Assembly (NCBI GenBank): GCA_022494885.1
Contig: JAGVSM010003414.1
Location: forward strand, 248,001 to 312,000
Direction: 5' to 3'
DNA from: Micrasema longulum
Lineage: Eukaryota; Arthropoda; Insecta; Trichoptera; Brachycentridae
DNA length: 64,000 nt
Below the pieces are notes generated by a model that had not been told where the DNA came from, did not search any database, and saw only the letters and a program-made list of their open reading frames with translations. A program made the position numbers and the translations under genes. Shown here one piece after another: positions 1-10,433 of this stretch (the stretch's first letter is position 1; each line of letters starts with the position of its first letter).

Positions 1-86
1 AAAACATCTTCAAAATTAATGACACATAGTAAGAGCAGCAAAATATTTATTTCATATTCATATACAATATAAGTAATTAAAAGATT

Positions 87-509
87 GAAGTCTAGGCATC
101 TACAGGGCGTATGACCTGTCATTGGCTGGCTTAAGTGGCCACTTTACACACCGTGTAACACTATAATAACACAATATTTTGTAAATCTTTTCCAGAATAT
201 TTTCATTTTACATTCCTATTTTACACAAAAATATTATAACTGTCTACTTATTATAGGAGCTAAAATTCATAAACATTTCTTGTATACCCACGAACAGGCC
301 ATGCCTTTGTCGAATTTTTTATTTACTATTTTTACCGTTAATATGTATTTCATTTCATTGCCGTGTAATTATCCTTTATTTTTTTTAATACTCTGTTTTA
401 CCTCTTATGTAGGTATGTTGTAAAAAAACAAAATAAAAAATAATCAAAAAATAAAAATAAATAAAACCAGCCAATGACAGGTCATAAGCCTTGTAGATGC
501 CTAGGCTTC
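87..509. mobile_element. Fold-back TIR element, family M1, copy 1
   Basis: Inverted termini of about 43 bp are visible: the left end reads GAAGTCTAGGCATCTACAGG and continues to CATTGGCTGG (87-130), and the right end (467-509) is its reverse complement with a few changes. The interior is AT-rich and non-coding. The same ends recur near 6.5, 16.0, 22.4, 27.3 and 48.2 kb, so this is a dispersed family. No target-site duplication is clear and the superfamily is not identified. Confidence 0.75.
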
Positions 510-740
510 TATATTACCTCCTCTAAAATGTTCTTCATCTCGTTTTTTAATATTTTTATTAAGATTTCCTTTGAGAGACTAATTCCTTAATGTTTTAAAC
601 TGTTTCTTCTGTAATGGCAACGTACCTTTATAATAAAGTACGTGTATAAGCAGCAGAAAATATGCGTATTCGCTCTCCATTTCAACTAGAAATTCTCTAA
701 ATTGGCGATGATAAAAAGCTTTGGGTAAAATTGTGATGAC
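510..740. other. Spacer
   Basis: The first bases (CTCTAAAATG near 521-530) match the outer tail seen beside other M1 copies; the rest shows no coding or repeat signal. Confidence 0.5.
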
Positions 741-1578
741 AATATTTATTTATTTATTTTGTTCAGTAACGCCCAAAAGGTATTTACAAAAAATAAAAAT
801 TAAATACATGCTAACATTCTAAATAATAAACAGAATATTCAGAAAAAATTCGTGAAATAAGTTAAAAGGGATATGATAAAAAGTTTTCAAAGTAAAAAAA
901 AAAAACAATAATAACAAAGGTATGCAAGAAAAAACAGTAAGCATATAAACAAAAAATGCAAAGATATAAGCTTATGAAATAAATTCTGTAAGGCAAACAA
1001 TAAATTAAGTGTTACGGTAAGCAAGAAAGACATTTTAAGTTAAATTAATAAACAAGCAAGCATATATTATTACGAAAAAATAAGAAATAAAAATATGTAT
1101 CTATGAAATACGTATTTGCCAATACTACAGTGCAATTTGATATAATGGTAAAAAATAAAAAAACAAGTATAAGGTAATAAAAATAAACAAGTAAGTATTT
1201 TTTTTAAATTATGAAATTGAATTGTCAATAATGGTTTGACGAGCAGCTACAAATAAACTTGATATTTTGGACTTATAAGATGGTAAAGAATTGGACAGAA
1301 TGTCTGCAGCCGTTCCATAAGTGTTACCTAACCTATGCAGTCTCGGCATCAATGAATTGTTTTGTTGGTTGGAAGAAGTACTGGAGCAATGAAACAATAA
1401 AGTACTCCTAGTGTTGACAGCCGGTACTCTAAAATTAATCAATTCAAGTATTTTTGGTGCGTCAAAAAGAGAGTTTACAATTTTATACAGTACAATGAGA
1501 TCATTAATAGTTCTTCTTTCAGAAAGTGTTGTTAGGTTAAGCAGTGTTAATAAATAGTCATAATTTACATTTTGTATT
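741..1578 (-). mobile_element. 5'-truncated LINE (Jockey/CR1-like), RT C-terminus and 3' UTR
   Basis: On the minus strand an open stretch from about 1578 to 1209 encodes the C-terminal tail of a non-LTR retrotransposon reverse transcriptase. It contains ERRTINDLIVLYKIVNS followed by INFRVPAVNTRS, the usual 'NFRVP...TR' block of insect Jockey/CR1-type elements. Reading continues upstream of the first methionine, so the coding remnant is longer than an ATG-based call. The 3' UTR occupies 1208-741 and ends in an (AAAT)n-type tail. The catalytic YADD region is absent, so the copy is a dead 5' truncation. A stop lies just upstream near 1590. Confidence 0.8.
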
Positions 1579-1594
1579 GGAATTTAAAATATAT

Positions 1595-1937
1595 ATTGAC
1601 CAGTAAAACATTTCTTCTGGAAACGTCTGCGCACAGAGCGGTTCTTGTTAAATGGCACAGTGGTAAAGAAGTATCTCGTGATTAATTTTTGACTTCAACA
1701 TATTTTTAAACAAACATTTTGCCCTATCTGCATCATTGAAACATCATTGAAGACAGCGTTCGTAATGTAATATATTCGCCACGTGTTGGATCTTTCACCG
1801 GCAATAATTTTTAAAGTCTTCTTTAGAACCAGACGAAATAAATCGAATAAATGTGAAACTCGCGCTGTGTGAGCCGCGGTCTAGCGGCTAAAGGGCCGCA
1901 TGTGGCTCGCGAGCCGCAGTTTGCCGACCTCCGGCCT
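1595..1937 (-). mobile_element. hAT-type DNA transposon remnant
   Basis: Read on the minus strand, the right end shows GTCGGCAAACTGCGGCTCGC (about 1912-1931), which resembles the subterminal sequence of widespread hAT elements that begin CAGGGGTCGGCAAAC. Farther in, a frame near 1690-1610 reads TALCAQTFPEEM, like the 'HQEALCAQTFPEE' block of hAT transposases of the GTF2IRD2/ZBED5 type. Stops and frameshifts interrupt it. The other terminus is not seen, so this is an end-plus-fragment. The assignment is from memory of the family and needs a search. Confidence 0.5.
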
Positions 1938-2552
1938 ATAACAATAGTCGAACCGCCGCAGTTATGTCAATCCTTCGACAGCTCTGAGAATGCGATCCGC
2001 GAGGTTCGCAAATAAGTAGATAAATATCAGATAGATAACTTTACAAAGAAGAAACTACACTCTCCAATGTTTGATAGGCCGAGGTGGGAGCTTAAATTCA
2101 AAGTAAACACTCGGATCGCTGCGACTAATAACCTAGCTGAGCTCTTGAACTGTAATGATACACGGATAGAGACTGTCCAATTCATTACAGGGACGATCAA
2201 GCAGGGTAAGTTATTCAATGGTGGTATCTAGCTCCTTTTGTTTTTTTGTGTCCAACTTTTACGATTTTTTATAGTTTTTATTATTTGTTAATGTAATATT
2301 TCTAGAATTATTTTGTTTATTCTGATTCTGCTTTATTTTTATTTTTGTTATCTACGGTGAAAAATGTTAAAGTCAACGGAATATAACCTAAAGATAAATA
2401 TTTTCGATAAAACCTTGCACATAACAAAAGCAAGGTACAAAAATAATTTGCAACTACAAAAAAAAAAAAAAAAACTTTACAGAGACGAGTAGGCACATTT
2501 TAAGGATTAATCCCACTAGATTTACAATTTTTTTAGTAAATATTGTAAATTT
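1938..2552. other. Unassigned AT-rich DNA
   Basis: No recognisable coding region. An uninterrupted A-run sits at about 2458-2475, immediately before SINE A copy 1. Confidence 0.5.
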
Positions 2553-2696
2553 GTCGGCCTCCTGGTGTAGTGGTCAGCGCGTTGGCCTACCACGCAAGAG
2601 GTCTCGGGTTCAATTCCCAACATGATTGACATTAATATAATATATTTTATAGCTCCTTGACCGGCATCTGAAGCGTAAGACTTGCGTGCAACAAAA
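2553..2696 (+). mobile_element. tRNA-derived SINE, family A, copy 1 (3'-truncated)
   Basis: Pol III box A TGGTGTAGTGG (2563-2573) and box B GGTTCAATTCC (2607-2617) are intact and correctly spaced. The tRNA-like head is followed by the family's body motif GGCATCTGAAGCGTAAGAC. The copy stops where a minus-strand LINE 3' end begins, so the two elements abut tail to tail. Confidence 0.85.
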
Positions 2697-3280
2697 AATT
2701 ACAACTACTACTACAACTACCATCACGCCATTTCTCCGTAGGGGTAGGCAGAGAGAATGGACCGTCACTCACGTCTATCCTTGTCATACATGCCTGTCGA
2801 TTCTGCCTGCTTTTGACATGACCAGACTTATGATTTTGGTTTATCTGATCATGCCACGTCTTTCTTGGTCGTCCTCGACTCATGTTACCGTTTATTTTCG
2901 CCATATACGAATATACTTGTTTTATCATTCTTTCGTCATCCATTCGTTTTACATGACCAAACCATCTCATAGACCCTTTATTGATCTTATCAATTATACC
3001 TGACTTGCACTTTTGCACTCTCGCCTGATTTCATCATTCGTACTCCTGTCATACATTGATTTCCCGCACATTTGTCAAAGAGATCGCATTTTGACCACGT
3101 TCACTCGGCTTTCATCCTTCCTCTGCCAGTTCCATGTTTTACTTACATACATAAGTGTTGAGACTAAAACTCCGTTGTGCCCTGCCAATTTAGCTTCCAT
3201 TGACATGTTTTTATTAGCGATTACTGTACTTAGTGCGCCGTTCATTTTGTGTAATATATTCTCCTTCATTATTTTGCAAT
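2697..3280 (-). mobile_element. 5'-truncated LINE, 'RWFGHV' type (family B)
   Basis: The minus-strand frames between 3269 and 2647 encode the end of a non-LTR reverse transcriptase: KMNGALSTVIANK, AKLAGHNGVLVSTLMY, NWQRKDESRVN, then after a stop MRWFGHVKRMDDER and RGRPRKTWHDQ. This order is the standard C-terminal layout of the 'RWxGHVxRM...GRPRxxW' LINEs. Residues once W/E have decayed, and the frame is broken near 3075. No catalytic motifs remain. The same family recurs at 24.3, 39.8 and 63.6 kb; the copy at the right edge of the window is the closest relative. Confidence 0.85.
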
Positions 3281-3325
3281 AAATTAATCGATAATGTATT
3301 CTCCTTCATTTTTTTACAACAAATC
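3255..3325. repeat. Short tandem duplication at a LINE truncation point
   Basis: The string TATTCTCCTTCATT occurs twice about 42 bp apart, with similar flanking bases, exactly where the minus-strand LINE loses homology. It may be a duplication made during insertion. Confidence 0.5.
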
Positions 3326-4424
3326 AGTCAATATTTCATCGCTTATTCACCGTACACTGCGCAAATTTCGCGAACAGCTTTGGCTTCTTTATTTTCTCGA
3401 TTGAACGCCAACAGAAGGAGAGGCGAAAAAAATCACTTTCGTCTACTCGACATTCCGTTTTGAAGGCTCGCAATCTAATTGTGTAATATATACAACAAGC
3501 TAACACAATATCGTACAGAGCAGAAAATTTTCTCTCGAATATCATAAATAACCTCTGCTATTTTGACTGACTTTTATTGCTCATTTTTGTATTTGGAAAA
3601 AAACGGACACAACTTATGTTAACACCTCATACTGTTCGTTTTCGGAATTCCCTACATCGCTCTTTCGCTAACTGGTGACTGTGAATTTTAATAAATAGGT
3701 ATTTGACCATCGTTTTCCTGGCACTGTTTTAAAGATGCCTTCCCAATGCTATAGGAAAAAGACAACTGCATTTCAGGCCTTTTATGCCTAACTAAAATAG
3801 ACAAAATCGACGTTTCGTTGTAAAACTAAACCGATTTGGTTATTTTTTTGAAACAGAGTATCATAATAAAATTTTTAGTATCGGTACTTTTTGTGTTTTT
3901 TATAAATAGTTATTATATTTTTATACCGTGTGCCCGAAAACCCCCGATAAAACTTCACGTTTTTATGGGTTTTTGGATGGTTCTAGTTTCCATTTTAAAC
4001 TATTTATCAAAATAGCAAAACCATTAAGACACGTCGACGCTTAATATTTATAGTGCCATAATCCAAGTTAAAAATACGGTATTACGTTTGTTTAAAAAAA
4101 AGTCAGACCATGTTTCCTCTCAATATAAAACATTATTTAGTACACTTACAAAGTTTGCTTCATAATGCATTTACGTAAACAAAAGAACAGGTTCAGTTTT
4201 CTTCAATCAAACCATTAACTTATTAGTACACATAGACGCACCCTGAGCCCTCTAAAATTATCACACTTAACTCATGCTCAAACGCTCACTCATGGCCAAG
4301 GCATATTTAGTCGTTCTTTAACCGCCAGCCGGTTTTGACGTGAGCTTGATATTTCATTTTAAACCCAAATGCCTGATTGTGCGTGAAAGCGTGTAAAAAT
4401 TATGTGATAAAATGAAAAAAGATT
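3326..4424. other. Unassigned AT-rich DNA
   Basis: Only short open frames are present, none with a recognisable domain. No inverted repeat or tandem array was seen. Confidence 0.5.
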
Positions 4425-5046
4425 GTGTAACTTTTCCTTGATAAGTAGGAACCTAAGGACTTGTTTATGATTTAATTCCAAATCTGAAAATAATTTGTAA
4501 TCAAATATGGAATTTAAGTAGGTACCAGTTGTGAATGTTTGAATTCCAAAACATAAAAAATTTCATTTTCAAATATATACGAAGTCAAACTCTGCGTTTC
4601 TACCAACAGGGGTACAATTTGTGTATGAATGCGGTTTTCAAAAATGTATTAAATATCAATTAATATTATTTTATCATTACTGAAAATCCGTTGAAATTAA
4701 ATAAATTAATAGAAATTATAAGGAATTTAAGGAAAGAATCTGATTTGTATCCATAAAAACGAATGTTGTTCGTAAACATTTAAAAACAAACTTTTTTATT
4801 CACAAAAAAAAACATCCTTCCATTTTTTTTTGTACATGTGCATTCTCGTCAAATACAGCCCTGGTGAACGATGAATAAAACATTAACGCTCCTATTTCTT
4901 TTTTTACTTAACAGATTGAAGATTTTAAAAGCTATAAATATGCCCATGGCAAATCTCATCAATTTGCTGAGAACCGCACGTAAATCGGTCGAGGCGTTAT
5001 TTAGTATATCGAGGACACACATACGAACATTGCCTTTTATGTATTT
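4425..5046 (-). mobile_element. Non-autonomous Helitron, copy 1 (degenerate ends)
   Basis: Collinear over about 600 bp with the copies at 12245-12923 and 41490-42168, including the blocks GGAATTTAAGGAAAGAATC, CGTAAATCGGT and the duplicated TTTAAGTAGGTACC unit. The CTAG terminus visible in the other copies has been lost here and the other end is also decayed. The open frame at 4871-5221 crosses the end and shows no known domain, so it is not treated as a gene. Confidence 0.7.
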
Positions 5047-5531
5047 AGATACTACTAATTTTATACATGGTTTAAATAAGGATTTTTTTTTCTCTTTTGT
5101 ATTTGTGAAAAACAGTATCGTGTCGCCGTGGTACTACTATGGTGTAAGTCATGAATATAACATGATTATACATAATTCATTATCTGCACCAAACCATCCT
5201 TCTAAGGGCGCCAGCCTATAAATAATCGATCCACAGTTGCAGCAAAAACACGATTAAATCCTTTGTGACTTTATATGGTTTGTCGAAGAAATCGGCTGCC
5301 TGGTTATTCCGAATTCACTAGCTCAATAACTTCCTCAATTCGTATTATATTGGCTTTAATAATTTCACTGTTTTTGTTTTTAATTTTTCTACAATCTTGC
5401 TAACCGTTATTATACAAAATAAAACAATGATATTAGGAATTATGTAAAATATGTCCTGGCAGATTAAGAATTCGGTTATGTGGGTGAAATGTAACCGGAA
5501 TCCGGGATGAATGATTTCGACTCGATTGCTA
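5047..5531. other. Unassigned DNA
   Basis: No feature recognised before the SINE A leader that starts near 5532. Confidence 0.4.
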
Positions 5532-5660
5532 CTCTCAGGTAAAAATCCTGAATAAGGAAATCGAGTGAAAATAAGTCCGCCTCATAGTGTAGTGGTTGGC
5601 GCGTTCGCTTATTATGCTTGAGGTTCCGGGTTCGATTCCTGGGAAGGTCGACATTATTTA
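5532..5660 (+). mobile_element. SINE family A, leader-bearing subtype, truncated
   Basis: Begins with CTCTCAGGTAAAAA and GGAAATCGAGTG, a leader also found next to the SINE heads at 11.2 and 11.7 kb, then a tRNA-like head with ATAGTGTAGTGG (box A) and GGTTCGATTCC (box B). It stops about 10 bp after box B in a TTTATTTATT tract, so the body is missing. Confidence 0.75.
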
Positions 5661-5790
5661 TTTATTGAAAAGATGAAAAAGATATTCTATACTGCAATGT
5701 TTCATGTTTAATGTTTTCGGTAACCTTTGATTGGTAACCTTAATCTGTTTTGGAAAATTAAAAAAAAAACTGTGTATCTGTATGTATTTT

Positions 5791-6040
5791 ATCGGCCTCG
5801 TGGTGTAGTGGTCAGCGCGTTTGCCTACCATGCAAGAGGTCTTGGGTTCGATTCCTGACATGGTTGACATGAATTATTTTTTTTAAAGGTGTTTTTACAC
5901 TAGAATATTTCATAGTATCTGAACTGGCACCTGAAGCGTAAGACTGATCATCTTACCTTCTGTAACAAAAATGATCAAGTTACGTTGCGATTGGTGTACC
6001 AATGCACCATTAGGTGCGGAAAAGGGAATGATGATGATTA
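5791..6040 (+). mobile_element. SINE family A, near full-length
   Basis: Box A TGGTGTAGTGG (5801-5811) and box B GGTTCGATTCC (5845-5855) lie in a tRNA-like head. The body CTGAACTGGCACCTGAAGCG follows, then TACCAATGCACCATTAGGTG and a short (ATG)n tail. The copy at 45402 has the same order and length, which defines the family at about 250-270 bp. Confidence 0.88.
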
Positions 6041-6119
6041 GGATGTAGAAAGTAAATTCGCTAATATAGGGTGGCAGACAGAGTACCCCAGGACTCTATA
6101 ACGTCTGTGGTTGGTGGTG

Positions 6120-6212
6120 GGTTTTCTCCCTAAATACAATGTTTTATGTTCCTGAACTGGCACCTGAAGCAAAAGGCTGATCCCCTTACATTCGTGTAAT
6201 AATGATCACCAT
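6120..6212 (+). mobile_element. SINE family A body fragment
   Basis: Contains CTGAACTGGCACCTGAAGC then AAAGGCTGATC, matching the middle of family A; the tRNA-like head and the ATG-rich tail are missing. Confidence 0.65.
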
Positions 6213-6600
6213 TCTGCCTATGTCAAAACATTCGCGTTTCCTCAACACTTCCATCTGTTGACTTTTGTAAAGTAAAAGAGCCGAAATGTTAATCATGTGG
6301 GTGAGACTCGCCCAGCTGAACCAATTCACCTACTAGGCAACCCCTGAAAACAATTTTCCAATTTTTGTACCTCTTCTATTATCAGTTAGTAAATTCAACA
6401 TTGTTTTGAGTATGTCCTAATGTTTGCAAACTGGCTGGATTTCCTCCCTGGGGAATTATTCAGATATAAATTTGTTGCATCAGAGGGGGAAAATATTTTT
6501 CAAAAGGAAATATGGAAGTCTAGGCATTTACAGGGCTGTAAATGTTTTCTCTCTCAGTTGCAACTAATTTAGAAAAAATTTTTGTGTATTTTTTTTAAGA
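6213..6600. mobile_element. TIR element family M1, internally deleted copy
   Basis: Shares TTCTGCCTATGT, CTTCCATCTGTTGACTTTTG, TTTGCAAACTGGCTGGATTT and GGAAGTCTAGGCATTTACAG with other M1 copies. The two termini have collapsed onto each other: CATTTACAGGGCTGTAAATG is a palindrome that joins the left end directly to the mirrored right end. Non-coding. Confidence 0.65.
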
Positions 6601-6617
6601 AAAAAATAATATTAGCG

Positions 6618-6782
6618 TTCTTATAATTTACCCAAATATTTCAACTTTTGGTTGCCATTTTCAACGAGTTGTAAATAACTCGCTTCTCGAAAATGGAAAT
6701 CAAGTTGAGGTAGAGTGGGGTTTGAACATCGGACCTCTGGCTTGTGAGTCCGCAACACTAGCCACAGGACCGCAACCTGATT
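6618..6782 (-). mobile_element. tRNA-derived SINE, family B, copy 1
   Basis: On the minus strand a tRNA-like head has TGGCTAGTGTTGCGG (box A-like) and GTTCAAACCCCAC (box B-like), followed by CAACTTGATTTCCATTTT and the small hairpin GAGTTATTTACAACTCG. Copies at 19.2, 28.9, 46.3 and 62.9 kb share this order. Confidence 0.75.
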
Positions 6783-6865
6783 CCGCTGTTCGCTTCATTA
6801 AGTGTACTGACGCAGTGCCCTTTTCACCACCGAGTGCGGGTAGGGGGTATAATAATGATGATGAT
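6783..6865 (+). mobile_element. SINE A-like 3' tail
   Basis: GACGCAGTGCCC, a GTGCGGGTAGGGG-type block and a (GATGAT)n tail match the 3' end of SINE A in plus orientation. It is fused head to head with the minus-strand SINE B. Confidence 0.5.
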
Positions 6866-7211
6866 GTAAAATCGGTATGCATTTATCGTCAACAAAACTA
6901 CTTTAAAAATCCTCGAATTCGCCCCACATCGTCTACCTACTAGCAAAATTTTCGTAGTTTATTAAATATTATGTCTATCACGTCTGCGAACGTAAAAAAA
7001 AATCGTTTCCCCGCGTGCCAATAATCGTTCTATCACTAAAAGGGTTGAGCCAAATCACAGTCCGGCGACAGTTCCCGCGAGCTGATCGAACTTTTTTATA
7101 TGGTCATTCATCGGTGTCCGTACAAGGCGCATTGTCAACGTTTTTTAGCCACACGTCATTGTGAGGTGTGAACGTAACCACTGCTTTCTGCACTGGCTGG
7201 TCAGAACGGTA
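6866..7211. other. Unassigned DNA with a GC-richer patch
   Basis: The segment 7020-7200 is clearly less AT-rich than its surroundings (CAGTCCGGCGACAGTTCCCG) but gives no recognisable frame or repeat. Confidence 0.4.
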
Positions 7212-7411
7212 TAGAGATGCGCAAAGCCGGTTAATAGAAATAGTCGATTAATCGTGACATTGGAATATTCGATCGATATTCCGATGTGCGAAAAGGAATT
7301 TTGGAGGCAACCGGCACTGGATTCTAGGATTCCGGCTTTTAAATAATTTATTTTGACATAACAAATAAGTTTTTTTTTTATCTAACTACGCTGTGTGCTT
7401 GCCCATCTCTG
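7212..7411. mobile_element. Short TIR element, hAT-like
   Basis: Short inverted ends AGAGATGCGCAA (7213-7224) and TTGCCCATCTCT (7399-7410) bound about 200 bp. Ends of the type CAGAGATGGGCAA are known from hAT MITEs. The target duplication is not clear, so the class is tentative. Confidence 0.4.
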
Positions 7412-7885
7412 CAATGAATAAGTCAATAGAATAGCATTAAAGTCATTTAAAATTTCAATTTGAAACATTGAATTTCTTTTTTAAAAATAAAGAAATAAAA
7501 AATTACTTCCGACTTTTTAATATTTTGAGTTATAGTGCCCATTTACGTTTTTTTTTCAAGATCTTACAGTTTTTTTTAAATGTTTTATTAGATAGTTTTT
7601 TTCATTATTTTCTGTTACATTTTAGGGCTTTACATTAAATTTCATAAATATTTGTTTATCCCCGTAAATAATTGTTGAACTCTATAAATATATTTATACA
7701 TAATCGAAATCCTTAGTAATTATTATTATGTAAAGGATGACAGAGACAGAAAATAAGTCTTGCCATTTACTATGCTTAACATTTGCTAGTTTATGATATC
7801 ATTTTGTTTTTAGACTTTGTTTAGGGCTTCCATATTTGATCATTTTTTGTAATCAACTTGCCTTGATAATAAGGAGTTTGTTCAA
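7412..7885. other. AT-rich spacer
   Basis: Nothing recognised beyond T- and A-rich runs. Confidence 0.4.
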
Positions 7886-8119
7886 GACAACGGCTTCAAA
7901 CCGGAAAAATCGGTTTTATCGTTTTAAACGTATTTTAAACCAATTGCGTAGGTCTATAATATGTAGGTATAAACATTCTAGAAAAAAAAATTAAACTGCA
8001 AACATCTATTGGCTTAATTTTTATCTTTACAAAGTATGTATAAGATCTACGCAATTGGTTAAAAACACCTTAAAAACAACATAACAACTTGGCGAAAATC
8101 GTCGATTGAAGCCTTCGTC
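7886..8119. mobile_element. Degenerate fold-back element
   Basis: The left arm starts GACAACGGCTTCAA (7886-7899) and the right arm ends TTGAAGCCTTCGTC (8106-8119). Farther in, AACCAATTGCGTAG is mirrored by CTACGCAATTGGTT. Arms of about 85 bp have partly diverged. No coding capacity. Confidence 0.6.
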
Positions 8120-8467
8120 ATAAATGTAGTCGATATTCATTGAGAGTTGAATCAAAATATGCAAGTTACTCAACTATCGTTACAATTAAAACATCATGGA
8201 TTATATACTGGGATTTTTCAAAAATCACAATAAGTATTTTATTTTATTCAGAAAACATACAGTCATACATAATAAGTATAAAAAACAACAATTTTTTAAC
8301 ATAAAAAGACCAATTAAGTTTTTATAAACTATGCAAAAGATATAAACATTAAATGTGATTTAAAAAAAATTAAAACATAAATAAGAATTTCAAGTGAGAA
8401 AAGAATAATTTTTAACATTTGCGTTTTCCATGGAGGTAATTTAAAAATACCGAATGCACACTCCGAG
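8120..8467. other. AT-rich spacer
   Basis: No feature recognised; the minus-strand open frame crossing this stretch is simple-sequence derived. Confidence 0.4.
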
Positions 8468-8532
8468 CCATCCACGCACACACACACGAATGCACATATA
8501 ACACAAACATATACATTAAATGCGGCACATAT
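8468..8532. repeat. Imperfect CA-rich microsatellite
   Basis: An ACACACACAC core is followed by degenerate ACATATAC-type units. Confidence 0.6.
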
Positions 8533-8689
8533 ACATAGCATAAACCAATCAAGATGCACGTTCAGCAACTATCCCAAATAAGTATGGAAGTTTTATTTTT
8601 TTTCAGATATTTTTTTTACCATGGTTTAAAATGTGTATATTTCAAATTATCTGAAAACGAGAAGTTTTGTACCCTACGCGACAAACGGC

Positions 8690-8830
8690 ACCTTACCGCG
8701 CCATTCTCGTATATGTACGCAATTTTTGTTAGAAGTGCACTCGGCGGGCACGACGTGTGACGTCAAGGTGATGTGACGCCAACTGGTAGCGGTTTTGTAT
8801 GTACTCGTTTGTACACCCTAAAATTATGAA
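8690..8830. other. GC-richer island with a CRE-like palindrome
   Basis: A patch of about 140 bp with CGCG and GGCGGGC strings contains the palindrome TGACGTCA at 8758-8765, the consensus for CREB/ATF proteins. Without a neighbouring gene its use as a regulatory site is only a possibility. Confidence 0.3.
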
Positions 8831-9099
8831 CGAAAACTTGTTTTTTATGCGTTGATAGTGAAATTGGTCAAATCATAAAAATCCACCCTGAATATTGAAT
8901 AAGTTTTCAACGGTTTCCTCATTTTATGAAAATACCCTTTACGGATTAAATAGAATATTCCGATTTAAAAAATAATCGAATCGTTCGATTAGCGAAATCG
9001 ATTATTCTCCGCTCAATGCCAGTAGTGTTTCATCCTTTGAAGTAACCGACGATTGCTGTCACGTACGGTAATACAAACAGCGAGCAGAAACATGGACGC

Positions 9100-9300
9100 C
9101 GAAGATGTTTTTCTGAACAGGTGTTTTTCTCTTTGGACACTCCACCTGGGAGGTTGCGACACTGGACTTGTTTCATGCCTCTGAAGAGTGTTTTTGTAAT
9201 GTGGAAGCATTTTTATGCCAATACTGCAAACGCGACATTTTGCCACGTAATAAGCGCAGTCTGTCTTTTTATCTGCTTCATTGTCAACACTCTTAATGTA
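9100..9300 (-). pseudogene. Possible zinc-finger (BED-like) transposase N-terminus remnant
   Basis: A minus-strand frame reads ADKKTDCAYYVAKCRVC, then about 16 residues, then HYKNTLQRHETSP. The C-x2-C ... H pattern with RHE resembles BED-type fingers found at the N-termini of hAT and other transposases. It then continues into a serine- and arginine-rich stretch and a stop. No start or splice context is convincing, and no flanking TIRs were found. It could also be a chance C2H2-like pattern. Confidence 0.3.
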
Positions 9301-10089
9301 AAAAACTGTTTAAAACAAATTATATTCGAATATGTTGTGATGCACGTAACGTTTCTAAAAATATCCATACTCAAAATTCTTACCTGTCCTAAAACGTTTA
9401 AATCGTCAGCACAAGTAATAATCAGCACTATACCGCGTGTAGAAGTATTTTTTATAATTTGTTTGTCTATTTCACCCGTATTATTTTTTTATTGCCTACA
9501 ACTGGGAAATTTTAAATGGGTTAATGTTTTATCTATAACTTATATATTTTGTCAAATGTTGAATGATTTCTCCAACAAATAAAATACATTAATGAAATCA
9601 ATGTAAAATCGACGAGCAGAATGCTCGAAAACCCCGTGAATTGATAAAAATAAATCAGTTTGTTGTCTATCGCTTTTATCAAAATATTGTAATAAAAATG
9701 ACCGAAGTGTGAGCTGATTTTTTCCTCCAATTATGACATTTCGGAGAATCATTTTCGTGTATTTAAAAATCATCTCTGGTTTCTAAATATTTTATTAATT
9801 ACCTTTTTAAAAATCGTTTTTTTTTTTAGTCAATTTGTCTGTTATCTCTTAAAATTATGCGCATATTAAAATGTCGGCTTACGATTTTTAATTAATTGTA
9901 TTTACGTCTTTTTGATAGTTTCTTGTGCTCAAAATATACTGTAAAATATTTTCTTTTCCCTTATTGTCACTAGAAATATAATTTCATAAAGATAATGAAA
10001 GGAATATATCTCACGGCCGGTCAAAGAAACACTCATAAAATAGTATTTCATTTTAAAACCTCTTAAACTTAACACAAAATATATAATCA
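9301..10089. other. AT-rich DNA without recognised features
   Basis: The plus-strand open frame covering 9121-9582 is hydrophobic and shows no family signature; it is opposite the zinc-finger-like frame and is left out. Confidence 0.4.
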
Positions 10090-10212
10090 AACCCTTATCC
10101 GCACCTGATTGTGCATAGGGCACTGCGTTGGTAAAATTAATTGATCGTATCTCGAGTATCTGTTACAGGAAGATACGGTAACTTACGCTTCAGGTGCCAT
10201 TCCAGGGTACGT
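10090..10212 (-). mobile_element. SINE family A 3' fragment
   Basis: The reverse complement contains GCACCTGAAGCGTAAG and GCAGTGCCCTATGCAC, the body and tail of family A. The tRNA head is missing. Confidence 0.65.
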
Positions 10213-10390
10213 ATTCTGATGAGAATGTAAAATTTATCTTCAATTTTATCTACAAAGTAAAATTATGTGTTTTGTATGAAAAATAGGTTATGTTTACTAT
10301 TTTTTTTTTAAACATGTTCAATTACCGGTTACCGATACAGATATCTTGAATTTTCTTACAAATAAACACACTTTTGTACATAATTACCGA
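10205..10390. mobile_element. TIR element family M3, partial
   Basis: ATCTTCAATTTTATCTACAA, AAACATGTTCAATTACCGG and a cytosine-poor tail match the family defined at 29.3 and 47.6 kb. Only one side is recognisable. Confidence 0.5.
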
Positions 10391-10433
10391 TATTAGTTTA
10401 TACCTATCGATATCGATGTAAGGTTTCTTTATA

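Noticed and set aside
2458..2475. Poly-A tail of a processed pseudogene
   Set aside because: No recognisable transcript sequence precedes the A-run.
5791..5870. Functional tRNA-Gly gene
   Set aside because: No acceptor stem pairing and the same head occurs in several SINE copies.
8758..8765. Promoter based on a CRE palindrome
   Set aside because: An 8-bp match without a gene, TATA box or conservation is not enough to call a promoter.
9121..9582. 153-codon plus-strand frame
   Set aside because: Hydrophobic, AT-driven composition, no motif, and antisense to the better-supported zinc-finger-like frame.
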